DNA of 64,000 nt from Paraburkholderia sabiae (GTDB lineage Bacteria > Pseudomonadota > Gammaproteobacteria > Burkholderiales > Burkholderiaceae), in the NCBI RefSeq assembly GCF_030412785.1, contig NZ_CP125295.1, positions 3,844,001 to 3,908,000 on the forward strand, in the 5' to 3' direction. Numbering within the stretch: position 1 is the first letter of the stretch; every line of letters starts with the position of its first letter. A program made the translations under genes and the position numbers. A model generated the notes under the pieces. The model searched no databases. It saw nothing but the letters and a program-made list of their open reading frames with translations, and had not been told where the DNA came from. Of this stretch, positions 45,612-53,430 are shown piece by piece.

Positions 45612-46952
45612 ATGAAAGCAGGTTTCCATTCGATCGCGCTGCGATGCTTCGCGAGCGCAGCACTCTTCATTGGCGTAGTCGCATTCGATGCGAACGCCGC
45701 GCAGCGCAGCATCATTGAAAGCGCAGCGCAAAGCGCCGCCGTGCTCGATCTGTACAAAGGCGAGGTGCGCATGCTGAACGTGCCGGGCACGATCAAACGC
45801 ATCGCGATCGGCAACGGCAAGCTCGTGACGGCGAATGTCGTCGATGGACGCTTGATGTTGCTTGCGGAAAGCGCGGGCATCACGTCGCTCGTCGTGTGGA
45901 ACGAACGCGGCGTCGCGTTGCAGACGACCGTGCGCGTCGCGAAAGGCGACGTCGGCACGTCGGCGGCGCAATTGCGCAGCGTGCTTGCGCCGGTGCAAGG
46001 CTTGCGGGTGCAGGAAGTCGGGCCGAACATCGTCTTGACGGGCAGCGTGCATCGCGACATGGCGTCCGCCGTGAAAGCCGCGATCGCCGACATGACGAAC
46101 GTGATCGATACGACGACGATCGACGAAGGCGACGCGCTCAAGAAAACCCTGCATTTCAAGGTGCAAATCATGGAAGTGACGCGCACCGGGCAGAAGGATA
46201 TCGGCATCGCGTGGGACAGCCAGTTCGCGGGACCGCAAGTGTCGGGGCAGGGCGTCGTGGGGTCCGGTGTGACGAGCGGCGCGAACTTCCTGTTTGCGGG
46301 CATTGCATCGACGATCACCTCGCGCATCAACTTCGCGATCAACAACGGCGACGCCTTCATACTCGCTGCGCCCGAATTGAACACGAAGAGCGGCGGCACG
46401 GCATCGTTTCTGGCGGGCGGCGAAGTGCCGATTCCGAAGGCGGGCGCGCTCGGCACGACCGATGTCGAATACAAGCCGTATGGCATCCGGCTGAACATCA
46501 AGCCGGTGGTGGACGCGAACGACATCATCTCGGCAACCGTGCAGACGGAGATCAGCCAGCTCGATCCGTCGGTGTCGTATGGCGGCTTTCCGGGTTTCCT
46601 CACGCGCAGCGCCAGTTCGGATATCTCGTTGCGTGCTGGCGAAACGATCGCTATTTCGGGCCTTGTCAGCGCGGACGCGGTGAGCGCATCGGCGGGCATG
46701 CCGTTTCTCGCCCGCCTGCCGATCATCGGGCAACTGTTCCGCTCGGACAATTTTCGCGCGAAGAACAGCGATCTCGTGATCTTCGTGACGCCGCTGATTT
46801 CCGACCCTTCGCGCGAACCGAATACCGCGCTGCTGGCGCGCGCGCAGGAAGGCGCGCGGCGCTATGCGGATCAGTACGGCGCGCGCAGCCCGCTCGATGC
46901 GCCCGTTGCAGCGCCTACGCCGCAGACCGCGCCGCTTCTTCCCTCACACTGA
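45612..46952 (+). CDS. cpaC: Flp pilus secretin CpaC/RcpA
   Basis: A 446-residue outer-membrane secretin. A signal peptide (SIALRCFASAALFIGVVAFD, cleavage near NAA) is followed by an N-terminal domain with YKGEVRMLNVPGTIKRIAIG, a BON-like segment VQEVGPNIVLTGSVHRDM, and the secretin core LHFKVQIMEVTRTGQKDIGI to LVIFVTPLIS. The motifs NTKSGGTASFLAGGEVPIP and LPIIGQLFRS are strongly conserved in this family. It forms the gated pore for the pilus. Its second frame is also open and continuous with the downstream ATPase frame, but that reading is a composition artefact. Confidence 0.95.
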   Translation: MKAGFHSIALRCFASAALFIGVVAFDANAAQRSIIESAAQSAAVLDLYKGEVRMLNVPGTIKRIAIGNGKLVTANVVDGRLMLLAESAGITSLVVWNERGVALQTTVRVAKGDVGTSAAQLRSVLAPVQGLRVQEVGPNIVLTGSVHRDMASAVKAAIADMTNVIDTTTIDEGDALKKTLHFKVQIMEVTRTGQKDIGIAWDSQFAGPQVSGQGVVGSGVTSGANFLFAGIASTITSRINFAINNGDAFILAAPELNTKSGGTASFLAGGEVPIPKAGALGTTDVEYKPYGIRLNIKPVVDANDIISATVQTEISQLDPSVSYGGFPGFLTRSASSDISLRAGETIAISGLVSADAVSASAGMPFLARLPIIGQLFRSDNFRAKNSDLVIFVTPLISDPSREPNTALLARAQEGARRYADQYGARSPLDAPVAAPTPQTAPLLPSH

Positions 46953-46960
46953 CGAACAAC

Positions 46961-48655
46961 ATGCTGAAACTGCAAGTGCAATCGCGCAATGCGCCCGCAC
47001 GTTCCGTCCACGTCGACGGGATGTGCACGATAGGCCGCGACGCCACCAGCGATATCGTGATCAAGGGCATGCTGGTGGGCCGCACGCACGCGCGCATCGT
47101 GAAGGACTTTCATGCGTGGTATGTCGAGGATCAGGGCGGTATCGTCGCGACGACGGTGAACGGTGCGCCAGTCGTTCGCTATGGTCCGCTCGTCGAGGGC
47201 GATCAGATCGAGATCGGCATGACGGTGCTGAAAGTCGAAGCGATGCAGGTGGCGCGCGCCGATCGTCTGGGACACGACACGCAGCCTGCGATGGGCGAAC
47301 GCGCTTCTGTCGATGCCGACATGTCGGTAAATATCGCGCCTTCGCGTGCAGCCGCGCCGCAACGTATCGCCCCGATCAACAGCACGGAAGGCATCGAGCT
47401 GCGCAAGCTGCTGCACATGAAGGTGATCGATGCGCTCGATCTGCGCCGCCTGAACGTCGCGCGGATGGCCGATGACGAATTGCGCACCACGGTCAGCGAC
47501 GCGCTCGACGACATCCTCGCGCGCGACGCCGGTTTTCATCGCACGGACATCCCATTGCCGACGCTCAAGAAGAGCGTGTTCGACGAAATCATTGGACTCG
47601 GTCCGCTCGAAGAACTGATCGCCGATCCGACGATTTCCGAAATCATGGTCAATCGGCACGATGAAATTTTCATCGAGCAGCAAGGGCGTTTGCTGCGCTC
47701 GCCCGTGATTTTCACCGACGAACGCGCGGTGCTCGGCGCGATAGAGCGCATCGTCGCGCCGATTGGAAGGCGTATCGACGAGAGTTCGCCGATGGTCGAC
47801 GCGCGTCTCAGAGACGGCTCGCGCGTGAACGCAGTGATTCCGCCGCTTGCGCTGAAAGGGCCGAGCATGACGGTGCGAAAGTTTCCGCAGCACAAGCTGC
47901 GCGGCAACGATCTGCTGTCGTTCGGCTCGATGTCGCCGGCGATGCTCGCGTTCTTGCGCAAGGCGGTCGAGCATCGCGCGAACATCGTGATTTCGGGCGG
48001 CACGGGTTCGGGCAAGACGACGCTGCTGAACGTGCTGTCCGACTATATCCCCGATGACGAGCGCATCGTGACTGTCGAAGACGCTGCCGAATTGCAGCTA
48101 TCGCAGCCCAATCTCGTCGCGCTCGAAACGAGACCGGCGAACCTGGAAGGCAAGGGTGCCGTCACGATCCGCGAACTGGTGCGCAACTGTTTGCGGATGC
48201 GGCCTGATCGCATCGTGGTCGGCGAATGTCGGGGCGGCGAAACGCTCGACATGCTGCAGGCGATGAACACGGGCCACGATGGTTCGCTGACCACGGCGCA
48301 CGCGAATTCGCCGCGCGATTGCATCGCGCGTCTCGAAGTGATGACGCTGATGGCGGGACTCGATCTGCCCGTACAGGCGATACGCGAACAGGTTTGCGCG
48401 GCCGTCGACATCATCGTGCAGCAGACCCGCTTCTCGTGCGGCTCGCGGCGCGTGACGCACGTCACGGAAGTAAGCGGCATCGAGTCGGGCGTGATCCAGT
48501 TGCAGGATGTGTTCGTGTTCAGAGAGGCCGGCCTCGACGAGAACGGCAAGATTCTCGGGCAATTCGTGCCGACGTCGTATATCCCCGATTTCTATCAGGA
48601 TCTGATACGTCGCCGCATTCCCGTCGATACCTCGATTTTCACGCACAGAGAGTGA
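46961..48655 (+). CDS. cpaF: FHA-domain fused CpaF/TadA pilus-assembly ATPase
   Basis: A 564-residue cytoplasmic motor. Residues about 1-95 are an FHA domain (CTIGRDATSDIVIKG, GRTHARIVKDF, VEDQGGIVATTVNGAPVV). The usual S-R-x-H becomes G-R-T-H, so phosphothreonine binding may be altered. After a linker comes the CpaF ATPase with Walker A GGTGSGKTT at about 346-354, the Asp box VTVEDAAELQL, Walker B region RIVVGECRGGETLDMLQAMN and the His box GSLTTAHANSPRD. It powers pilus extension. An N-terminal FHA is absent from classic TadA/CpaF, so the motor may be controlled by Thr phosphorylation or tethered to another protein. No TadZ/CpaE is encoded nearby. Confidence 0.95.
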   Translation: MLKLQVQSRNAPARSVHVDGMCTIGRDATSDIVIKGMLVGRTHARIVKDFHAWYVEDQGGIVATTVNGAPVVRYGPLVEGDQIEIGMTVLKVEAMQVARADRLGHDTQPAMGERASVDADMSVNIAPSRAAAPQRIAPINSTEGIELRKLLHMKVIDALDLRRLNVARMADDELRTTVSDALDDILARDAGFHRTDIPLPTLKKSVFDEIIGLGPLEELIADPTISEIMVNRHDEIFIEQQGRLLRSPVIFTDERAVLGAIERIVAPIGRRIDESSPMVDARLRDGSRVNAVIPPLALKGPSMTVRKFPQHKLRGNDLLSFGSMSPAMLAFLRKAVEHRANIVISGGTGSGKTTLLNVLSDYIPDDERIVTVEDAAELQLSQPNLVALETRPANLEGKGAVTIRELVRNCLRMRPDRIVVGECRGGETLDMLQAMNTGHDGSLTTAHANSPRDCIARLEVMTLMAGLDLPVQAIREQVCAAVDIIVQQTRFSCGSRRVTHVTEVSGIESGVIQLQDVFVFREAGLDENGKILGQFVPTSYIPDFYQDLIRRRIPVDTSIFTHRE

Positions 48656-48665
48656 GGCTCGGCTG

Positions 48666-49508
48666 ATGACTCTGCTTCTCGTATCCGTGTTTTGCGGCGC
48701 GTCGATCGCGCTCTGGCTGGTTGCATACGCTGTGCGGACCGCGCTTGCGAACGGCACGCGTCATCTCGCCAGCGAAGTCGAACGATCGCTCGCCGATGCC
48801 TTCGTATTCGTGAACCGCCAGAAGGCCGCCGCCGCGACGTTGGCCGCCATGATCGTACCGCCTGTTCTTGCGCTACTGCTGAGCGGCAGCGTGCTGGTCG
48901 CGCTCGCGTCGCTGCCCTTCGTGTGGTTCGTGCCGCGAAGGATGCTCGCGTGGATGCGCGCGCGGCGCATCCGCACGCTGGAGCGCCAGTTGCCCGACAT
49001 GCTGTTGATGATCGCGGGCGCGGTGCGTGCCGGCGCGAGTTTTCCGATCGCGCTCGAAAGCGGCGTGCAGGAATCGTCGCCGCCGATCTCGCAGGAATTC
49101 GATCTGCTGCTGCGCGAGATTCGCCTCGGTATCGATCTCGACGACGCGATGCGCAACATCGAAAAACGCATACCTGTACCCGACTTCATGATGGTGACGG
49201 CGGCCGTGACGATATCGCGCGAGGTCGGCGGTAATCTTGCCGAAGCGCTCGAATCCGTTGCGCGTACATTGCGCGACAAGCTGCAGATGGAGGGCAAGAT
49301 TCGCGCGCTCACTTCGCAAGGACGCATGCAGGGCATCGTGATGACCTGTCTGCCGCTCTTCCTGATGATGGTGCTGCGCGCGATGGAGCCCGTCGCGATG
49401 GCGCCGCTCTTCACGTCGCCGATCGGCTGGACGACGCTCGCCGTGATTGCGGTGATGGAATTGCTCGGCTATGTATCGATTTCGCGCATCGTGCGCATCA
49501 ACGTGTAG
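48666..49508 (+). CDS. tadB: Flp pilus inner-membrane platform protein TadB
   Basis: 280 residues with N-terminal helices (LLLVSVFCGASIALWLVAYA; AAMIVPPVLALLLSGSVLVA) followed by a type II secretion F domain at about 103-230 (LERQLPDMLLMIAGAVRAGA, SREVGGNLAEALESVARTLR) and two C-terminal helices. TadB and TadC form the inner-membrane platform driven by the CpaF ATPase. It starts 10 bases after cpaF and precedes tadC by 6 bases. Confidence 0.93.
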   Translation: MTLLLVSVFCGASIALWLVAYAVRTALANGTRHLASEVERSLADAFVFVNRQKAAAATLAAMIVPPVLALLLSGSVLVALASLPFVWFVPRRMLAWMRARRIRTLERQLPDMLLMIAGAVRAGASFPIALESGVQESSPPISQEFDLLLREIRLGIDLDDAMRNIEKRIPVPDFMMVTAAVTISREVGGNLAEALESVARTLRDKLQMEGKIRALTSQGRMQGIVMTCLPLFLMMVLRAMEPVAMAPLFTSPIGWTTLAVIAVMELLGYVSISRIVRINV

Positions 49509-49514
49509 ACGGCC

Positions 49515-50393
49515 ATGCTGATAGTGTCGATTGCGATTGGAGTGGGCTTCGTGCTGATCTGCGTGCTCGCGCTGAATGCGGCTCACCGCCTGATGCGCAA
49601 CGTGCCGCAGGAAGATCGAACGTGGCTCGATCCGTTGCCGCCGCTGCTGCGCTTCATCTGGCCCGCCGTCAATTTCGTTGCGTACTACTGTGCCGACTGG
49701 TTCAGCGCGCGCCTGATCTCGCGCACCGATGCACAACTGCGTCTGACGTCGCTTAACTTTCTGATGAACGCGCGGCAGTTTCTGGCGTTGTCGATGGTGT
49801 CGTCGATCAGCGCTTTGCTGCTTGCTTTGATGACGATGCTGGCTAGCGGGCTGTTTTCAGCAGCCGTTCTGCTTCTGACGATATGCGTGGGCTTTTTCTA
49901 TCCCCGTCTCTGGATGCGCGACGTGCGGCGGCGTCACGTCGCGACGATGCGGCGCCAGTTGCCGATTTATCTCGACTTCCTGACGCTTGCCGTCGAAGCG
50001 GGCCTCAACATCAACGGCGCTATTCAGAAGGCCGTCGAGAAGGGTCCCGATGGTCCGCTGCGACGCGAATTCGAACACGTGCTGCGAGATCTGAAGTCGG
50101 GCCTGAATCGCGCCGATGCGTTGCGGCGTCTCGATGAGCGCCAGCGGATCGGCGAAGTGTCGAACCTCGTTCGCACGATCGCGCAAGCGGATCGGATGGG
50201 TTCCGGGCTCGCGAAAACGTTGCGCTTCCAGTCCGAACAGCGGCGCTCGGAACGCTTCCAGCGCGCGGAAAAACAGGCGATGGAAGCGCCCGTCAAGCTG
50301 GTGTTTCCGTTGCTCGTGTTCATTTTTCCTGTGACGTTCATCGTGCTCTGCTTTCCGATTGCGATGAAGTTCATGCAGGAGGGGCTGCTGTGA
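49515..50393 (+). CDS. tadC: Flp pilus inner-membrane platform protein TadC
   Basis: 292 residues. An N-terminal helix and two central helices (MVSSISALLLALMTMLASGL and following) precede the F domain (MRRQLPIYLDFLTLAVEAGL, NLVRTIAQADRMGSGLAKTL, RAEKQAMEAPVKLVFPLLVF). A final helix reads IFPVTFIVLCFPIAM. The APVKL-FPLL-FIFP pattern is characteristic of TadC. Its stop overlaps the GTG start of the DUF192 gene. Confidence 0.93.
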   Translation: MLIVSIAIGVGFVLICVLALNAAHRLMRNVPQEDRTWLDPLPPLLRFIWPAVNFVAYYCADWFSARLISRTDAQLRLTSLNFLMNARQFLALSMVSSISALLLALMTMLASGLFSAAVLLLTICVGFFYPRLWMRDVRRRHVATMRRQLPIYLDFLTLAVEAGLNINGAIQKAVEKGPDGPLRREFEHVLRDLKSGLNRADALRRLDERQRIGEVSNLVRTIAQADRMGSGLAKTLRFQSEQRRSERFQRAEKQAMEAPVKLVFPLLVFIFPVTFIVLCFPIAMKFMQEGLL

Positions 50394-50740
50394 AGCACGG
50401 GCGTTTGATCCATCGCGGCGAAGAGAGCCGCATTGGGGTCGAAGTCGCCGACAGGTCAATCGAACGCATGCGTGGCTTGCTCGGCCGCTCGGCGCTCGAC
50501 GCGGATCGTGCGCTGTGGCTCGAACCGTGCAATGCGGTGCACACGTTCGGCATGCGCTTTCCGATCGACGTGGTGTTCATCGACAAACGCGGCTGCGTGC
50601 TGTCCGTTCATTGCAATGTGAGCCGTGCGCGCATGCTGGTTTGCTGGCGAGCGAGAAGCACACTCGAAATGCGCGCGCATGCGGCGAAGGCGTTACAGAT
50701 CGAGGTGGGCGATTCGCTTGAATGGAGGGCGTCGGCGTGA
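50390..50740 (+). CDS. DUF192-family protein within the pilus operon
   Basis: 116 residues from GTG 50390 (GTGA overlap with tadC). It shows the DUF192 blocks VADRSIERMRGLLGRSALDA, CNAVHTFGMRFPIDVVFIDK and VLSVHCNVSRARM, and ends in LQIEVGDSLEW. The fold is a small beta-barrel of unknown biochemical function; many DUF192 proteins are exported, but this copy has no signal peptide. Its stop overlaps the next gene (GTGA), so it is translationally coupled on both sides and likely serves the pilus machine. It also has C-x-L-x-V-x-C spacing that could be redox-active. Confidence 0.85.
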   Translation: MKHGRLIHRGEESRIGVEVADRSIERMRGLLGRSALDADRALWLEPCNAVHTFGMRFPIDVVFIDKRGCVLSVHCNVSRARMLVCWRARSTLEMRAHAAKALQIEVGDSLEWRASA

Positions 50741-51492
50741 CGAGGCGCTTCTCAAGCAAAAGCCGGATGAAGGGGCAGGGCATGACGGAGTTTCTCGTCG
50801 TCGCGCCGCTGCTGTTGTTCTTCGGCTTCGTGACCGTGCAGTTCGTGCTGCTGTATCAGGCGAAATCGACGCTCGATGTCGCCGTGCTCGAAGCCGCGCG
50901 CGAAGGCGCCGTGAATCACGGCTCGATACAGGCGATGCAGGCGGGGCTCGCGCGCGGACTCGCGCCGCTGTATGCGCACCGCGCCGATGCAACGGGCGCG
51001 CAGGCTGCGCTGATTGCCGGGCAACGTGCGGTGTCGGAGGCGTCGTCGATCGAGATCGTCAGCCCGACGGCTGCAATGGTGCGCGACTTTGCGCGGCCGC
51101 GCTTCTATCCCGGCGAAGGCATCGCGCACGATGAAATTCCCAACGACACGCTGATGTATCGCGACACCGCGCATGGCCTGGAATCGGACGTGGATGTGCA
51201 GGACGCGAATCTGCTGAAGCTGCGCGTTCACTACTGCTTCGATCTCATCGTGCCCGTGGCGAACAAGGTGCTGTATTACGCGACGAATGTGATCGGCAAT
51301 ATCGCGGCCAATGGCGTGTTCTCGCGCGAACCGGCGGACGCGAATGTCGATGTGTACGGCTCGCCGAAGCGTCCCGACAGTTTGTGCAGGACGACGCTCG
51401 CGGACGGACTGCGCAGCCAGCGCTGGCCTGTGGCGCTGGAATCGGAGGCGATCGTACGGATGCAGTCGCCGTTTCGCGCGGCGGCGCGCTGA
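50737..51492 (+). CDS. TadE-family pilus-assembly protein (second copy)
   Basis: 251 residues from GTG 50737, which overlaps the DUF192 stop in the same GTGA pattern seen elsewhere in the operon. ATG 50722 is an alternative without a ribosome-binding site. N-terminal MKGQGMTEFLVVAPLLLFFG is a TadE prepilin-like signal (Gly, +1 Gln, +5 Glu, +6 Phe) and helix, followed by AKSTLDVAVLEAAREGAVNH, the TadE 'a...AareGA' block. The remainder is periplasmic, with Cys at HYCFDL and SLCRTT. Coupled to the transglycosylase gene by TGATG. Confidence 0.82.
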   Translation: MTRRFSSKSRMKGQGMTEFLVVAPLLLFFGFVTVQFVLLYQAKSTLDVAVLEAAREGAVNHGSIQAMQAGLARGLAPLYAHRADATGAQAALIAGQRAVSEASSIEIVSPTAAMVRDFARPRFYPGEGIAHDEIPNDTLMYRDTAHGLESDVDVQDANLLKLRVHYCFDLIVPVANKVLYYATNVIGNIAANGVFSREPADANVDVYGSPKRPDSLCRTTLADGLRSQRWPVALESEAIVRMQSPFRAAAR

Positions 51493-52055
51493 TGCATCGC
51501 GCGATGCTGGCCGCGGTGCTGGTGTGGGGCGCGAGCTGCCATGTCTGCGAAGCGAAAGTGGCGGCGCATGTGGAGATGCTGATCGGCGGATCGAATGAAG
51601 CCGATGCAGACGATGCGGCGGATCAACCGCTGATCGTCGAATTCGGCGAGCCCGGCGCGCGTTCGAAAGTGCTCGCATGGACACCGCTTGTCGAGCAGGT
51701 AGCGAAGCGCATCGGTGTCGATCAGGCGCTGCTGATGGCCGTCATCGACGTCGAATCGGGCGGCAATCCTGTCGCCGTGTCGCTGAAGGGCGCGCGAGGC
51801 CTGATGCAACTGATGCCGCAAACAGCCCTCGCACAAGGCGCAAGCGACCCGTTCGATCCGTATCAGAACGTCGTGGCGGGCGCGCGGCTGCTCGATACGC
51901 TGCTCGCCACGTTCGGCGATCTGTCGCTGGCGCTAGCCGCGTATAACGCGGGCGAGGGCGCGGTGCGCAAGTATGGTGGCGCGATTCCGCCGTATGCGGA
52001 GACGCAGCGCTATGTGCGGCGGGTGATGGAGCGGGTGGCGGCTTATCGGCGTTGA
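51492..52055 (+). CDS. Lytic transglycosylase (SLT family) of the pilus locus
   Basis: 187 residues from ATG 51492 (TGATG overlap). A signal-like N-terminus (MHRAMLAAVLVWGASCHVCE) precedes an acidic linker and a Slt70-like catalytic domain. Key blocks are LLMAVIDVESGGNPVAVSLK with the catalytic Glu in VES, ARGLMQLMPQTA, NVVAGARLLDTLLATFGDLS and LALAAYNAGEGAVRKYGG. It cleaves peptidoglycan glycan strands and probably opens the wall for the pilus machine, as in many secretion loci. Last gene of the tad operon; no clear terminator follows. Confidence 0.92.
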   Translation: MHRAMLAAVLVWGASCHVCEAKVAAHVEMLIGGSNEADADDAADQPLIVEFGEPGARSKVLAWTPLVEQVAKRIGVDQALLMAVIDVESGGNPVAVSLKGARGLMQLMPQTALAQGASDPFDPYQNVVAGARLLDTLLATFGDLSLALAAYNAGEGAVRKYGGAIPPYAETQRYVRRVMERVAAYRR

Positions 52056-52180
52056 GCGGCGAGCGTCGTGTCGTGGGCGCACTTCAGTAATTTCATGCTA
52101 TTCGCATGGATGGTGTTCTTTTAAGAGTCTCCTCATTCACATGCTTTGCACACCAACCGACGATAAAAGCCGGTGCGAGA

Positions 52181-52272
52181 ATTCGCTCGTCTGTCTGTCG
52201 TAGCCGGCTGCTGATCGGGCCGCTACGCGCGGTCCGTTGCCGTTACGGGTAGCTAGGAACGTACGAGCGAAT
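52181..52272 (+). repeat. Long-range inverted repeat in the hcp leader
   Basis: ATTCGCTCGT (52181-52190) and ACGAGCGAAT (52263-52272) are exact 10-bp inverted copies 72 bases apart. Between them lies GGGCCGC-TAC-GCGCGGTCC, which can form an inner imperfect hairpin. The structure ends 41 bases before the hcp ATG. It could be a structured 5' leader. The rest of 52056-52313 shows no gene or clear promoter. Confidence 0.4.
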
Positions 52273-52313
52273 CCTGTCGAAAAAGCGGAGTATTCCTTAA
52301 GGAGAAGTTGGCA

Positions 52314-52790
52314 ATGGGCTGCGATATGTTCATCAAGATTGACGGCATTCATGGGGAGTCGCGAGACGCAACGCACACAGATGAAATCGATGTAACCGAA
52401 TGGAGTTGGAACGTCTCGCAGCAGTCGTCAATGCATTCGGGGTCTGGCGGAGGGGCGGTCAAGGCCACGGTCGCCGATCTGGGATTTACGCACACTATGG
52501 ATCGCGCAAGTCCCAACCTTGCGAGTTATTGCTTTACTGGAAAGCATATCCCCAAGGCAGTACTTACGATGCGCAAGGCGGGATCGGTCCCTCACGAGTA
52601 TGCACGAATTACTTTGTACGACGTTGTGATTACATACGTAGGGCCGGTTGCGAACGAAATCGGTTGCCAGGAGCATGTATGCCTCTCGTTCGCAAGAATG
52701 AAAAATGAATACATTGTGCAGAATTCGATAGGTGGTACAGGTGGCACAGTGACAGCGCTTATTGACGTCAAGGTCAACAAGAGCAACTAA
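52314..52790 (+). CDS. hcp: Hcp-family type VI secretion tube protein (orphan)
   Basis: 158 residues from ATG 52314 with a good Shine-Dalgarno AAGGAGA. It carries the Hcp pattern: DMFIKIDGIHGESRD, DEIDVTEWSWNVSQQSSMHS, GGAVKATVADLGFTHTMDRA, SPNLASYCFTGKHIPKAVLT and ITLYDVVITYVG. Hcp hexamers stack into the T6SS tube and carry small effectors in their lumen. No other T6SS structural gene is in the window, so this copy must use a machine encoded elsewhere. Composition is visibly AT-richer than the flanking genes. It is followed after one base by a putative toxin gene and then a putative immunity gene. Confidence 0.95.
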   Translation: MGCDMFIKIDGIHGESRDATHTDEIDVTEWSWNVSQQSSMHSGSGGGAVKATVADLGFTHTMDRASPNLASYCFTGKHIPKAVLTMRKAGSVPHEYARITLYDVVITYVGPVANEIGCQEHVCLSFARMKNEYIVQNSIGGTGGTVTALIDVKVNKSN

Positions 52791-52791
52791 C

Positions 52792-53430
52792 ATGGCGATG
52801 TCATTACCTGATACGGCAGACGAGCCTTCGTTTGCCTGGGATGCTGCCTTGAAACCGAGCGGCACTGGCCTGTTCGATATACGGCCTCCCAGTGTGCCGT
52901 TTGACGCGAAGCCTATCTACGACGCTGATCTGGACTGCATCATAGGCTACCAGCGGGAGTTCGGCGGCGTATCCCGCGTTTATTCGCTCGATGGAACGAT
53001 TTCTGTAAGCGAAAAGCCGCTGGAAAGTCCTTTGATCGATCCGCTCGATGTGTTGTTTATCGTGGGCGGTATCTGGCGTGAAGGTCTTCGAGGTCTAACG
53101 GAATGGGGGATGAAGGGCGTAGGTTCGTCCATGAGGCGGGCCACGCTTTTCGGCTTGCGCGCGAGGTACTATGCACTAATGCAGCGGCCTCTGCAGTTCG
53201 CAACAAAGCCGCTCGTACACATGCAGAATCCGGGACGATACGTGCCTGTTCACGTTCTTCGCCTCGCAATCAAATATGGAAAGCGGACGCCGGATCCGCA
53301 AGGCACGAAGGGGCTGTTCATGTACACCTATCCAATGATGCGGAATGGCAAATCCTATGTTCTTGAGATTCTGGTCCGCGAAAGGGACTACACCATATTG
53401 CACTTCGTATTTGAACCGGTAAGAAAATGA
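52792..53430 (+). CDS. Putative type VI secretion effector (Hcp-linked toxin)
   Basis: 212 residues from ATG 52792, one base after the hcp stop. The N-terminal half (SFAWDAALKPSGTGLFDIRP, DLDCIIGYQREFGGVSRVYS, SLDGTISVSEKPLESPLIDP) looks like a linker found upstream of polymorphic toxin domains. A hydrophobic Gly-rich stretch follows (PLDVLFIVGGIWREGLRGLT). The C-terminal about 75 residues (VPVHVLRLAIKYGKRTPDPQ, LFMYTYPMMRNGKSYVLEIL, ERDYTILHFVF) resemble small BECR/RelE-like RNase toxin domains in pattern, ending with the 'tIlHF.f' strand. Toxin activity and fold are inference. Strongest support is position: between hcp and an overlapping small gene. It is AT-richer than the genome, like its neighbours. 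Confidence 0.7.
   Translation: MAMSLPDTADEPSFAWDAALKPSGTGLFDIRPPSVPFDAKPIYDADLDCIIGYQREFGGVSRVYSLDGTISVSEKPLESPLIDPLDVLFIVGGIWREGLRGLTEWGMKGVGSSMRRATLFGLRARYYALMQRPLQFATKPLVHMQNPGRYVPVHVLRLAIKYGKRTPDPQGTKGLFMYTYPMMRNGKSYVLEILVRERDYTILHFVFEPVRK

Noticed and set aside
45896..46960. Upstream extension of the FHA-CpaF frame across the secretin gene
   Set aside because: The extension is the second frame of cpaC and is Arg-rich and domainless. The FHA domain begins right at ATG 46961.
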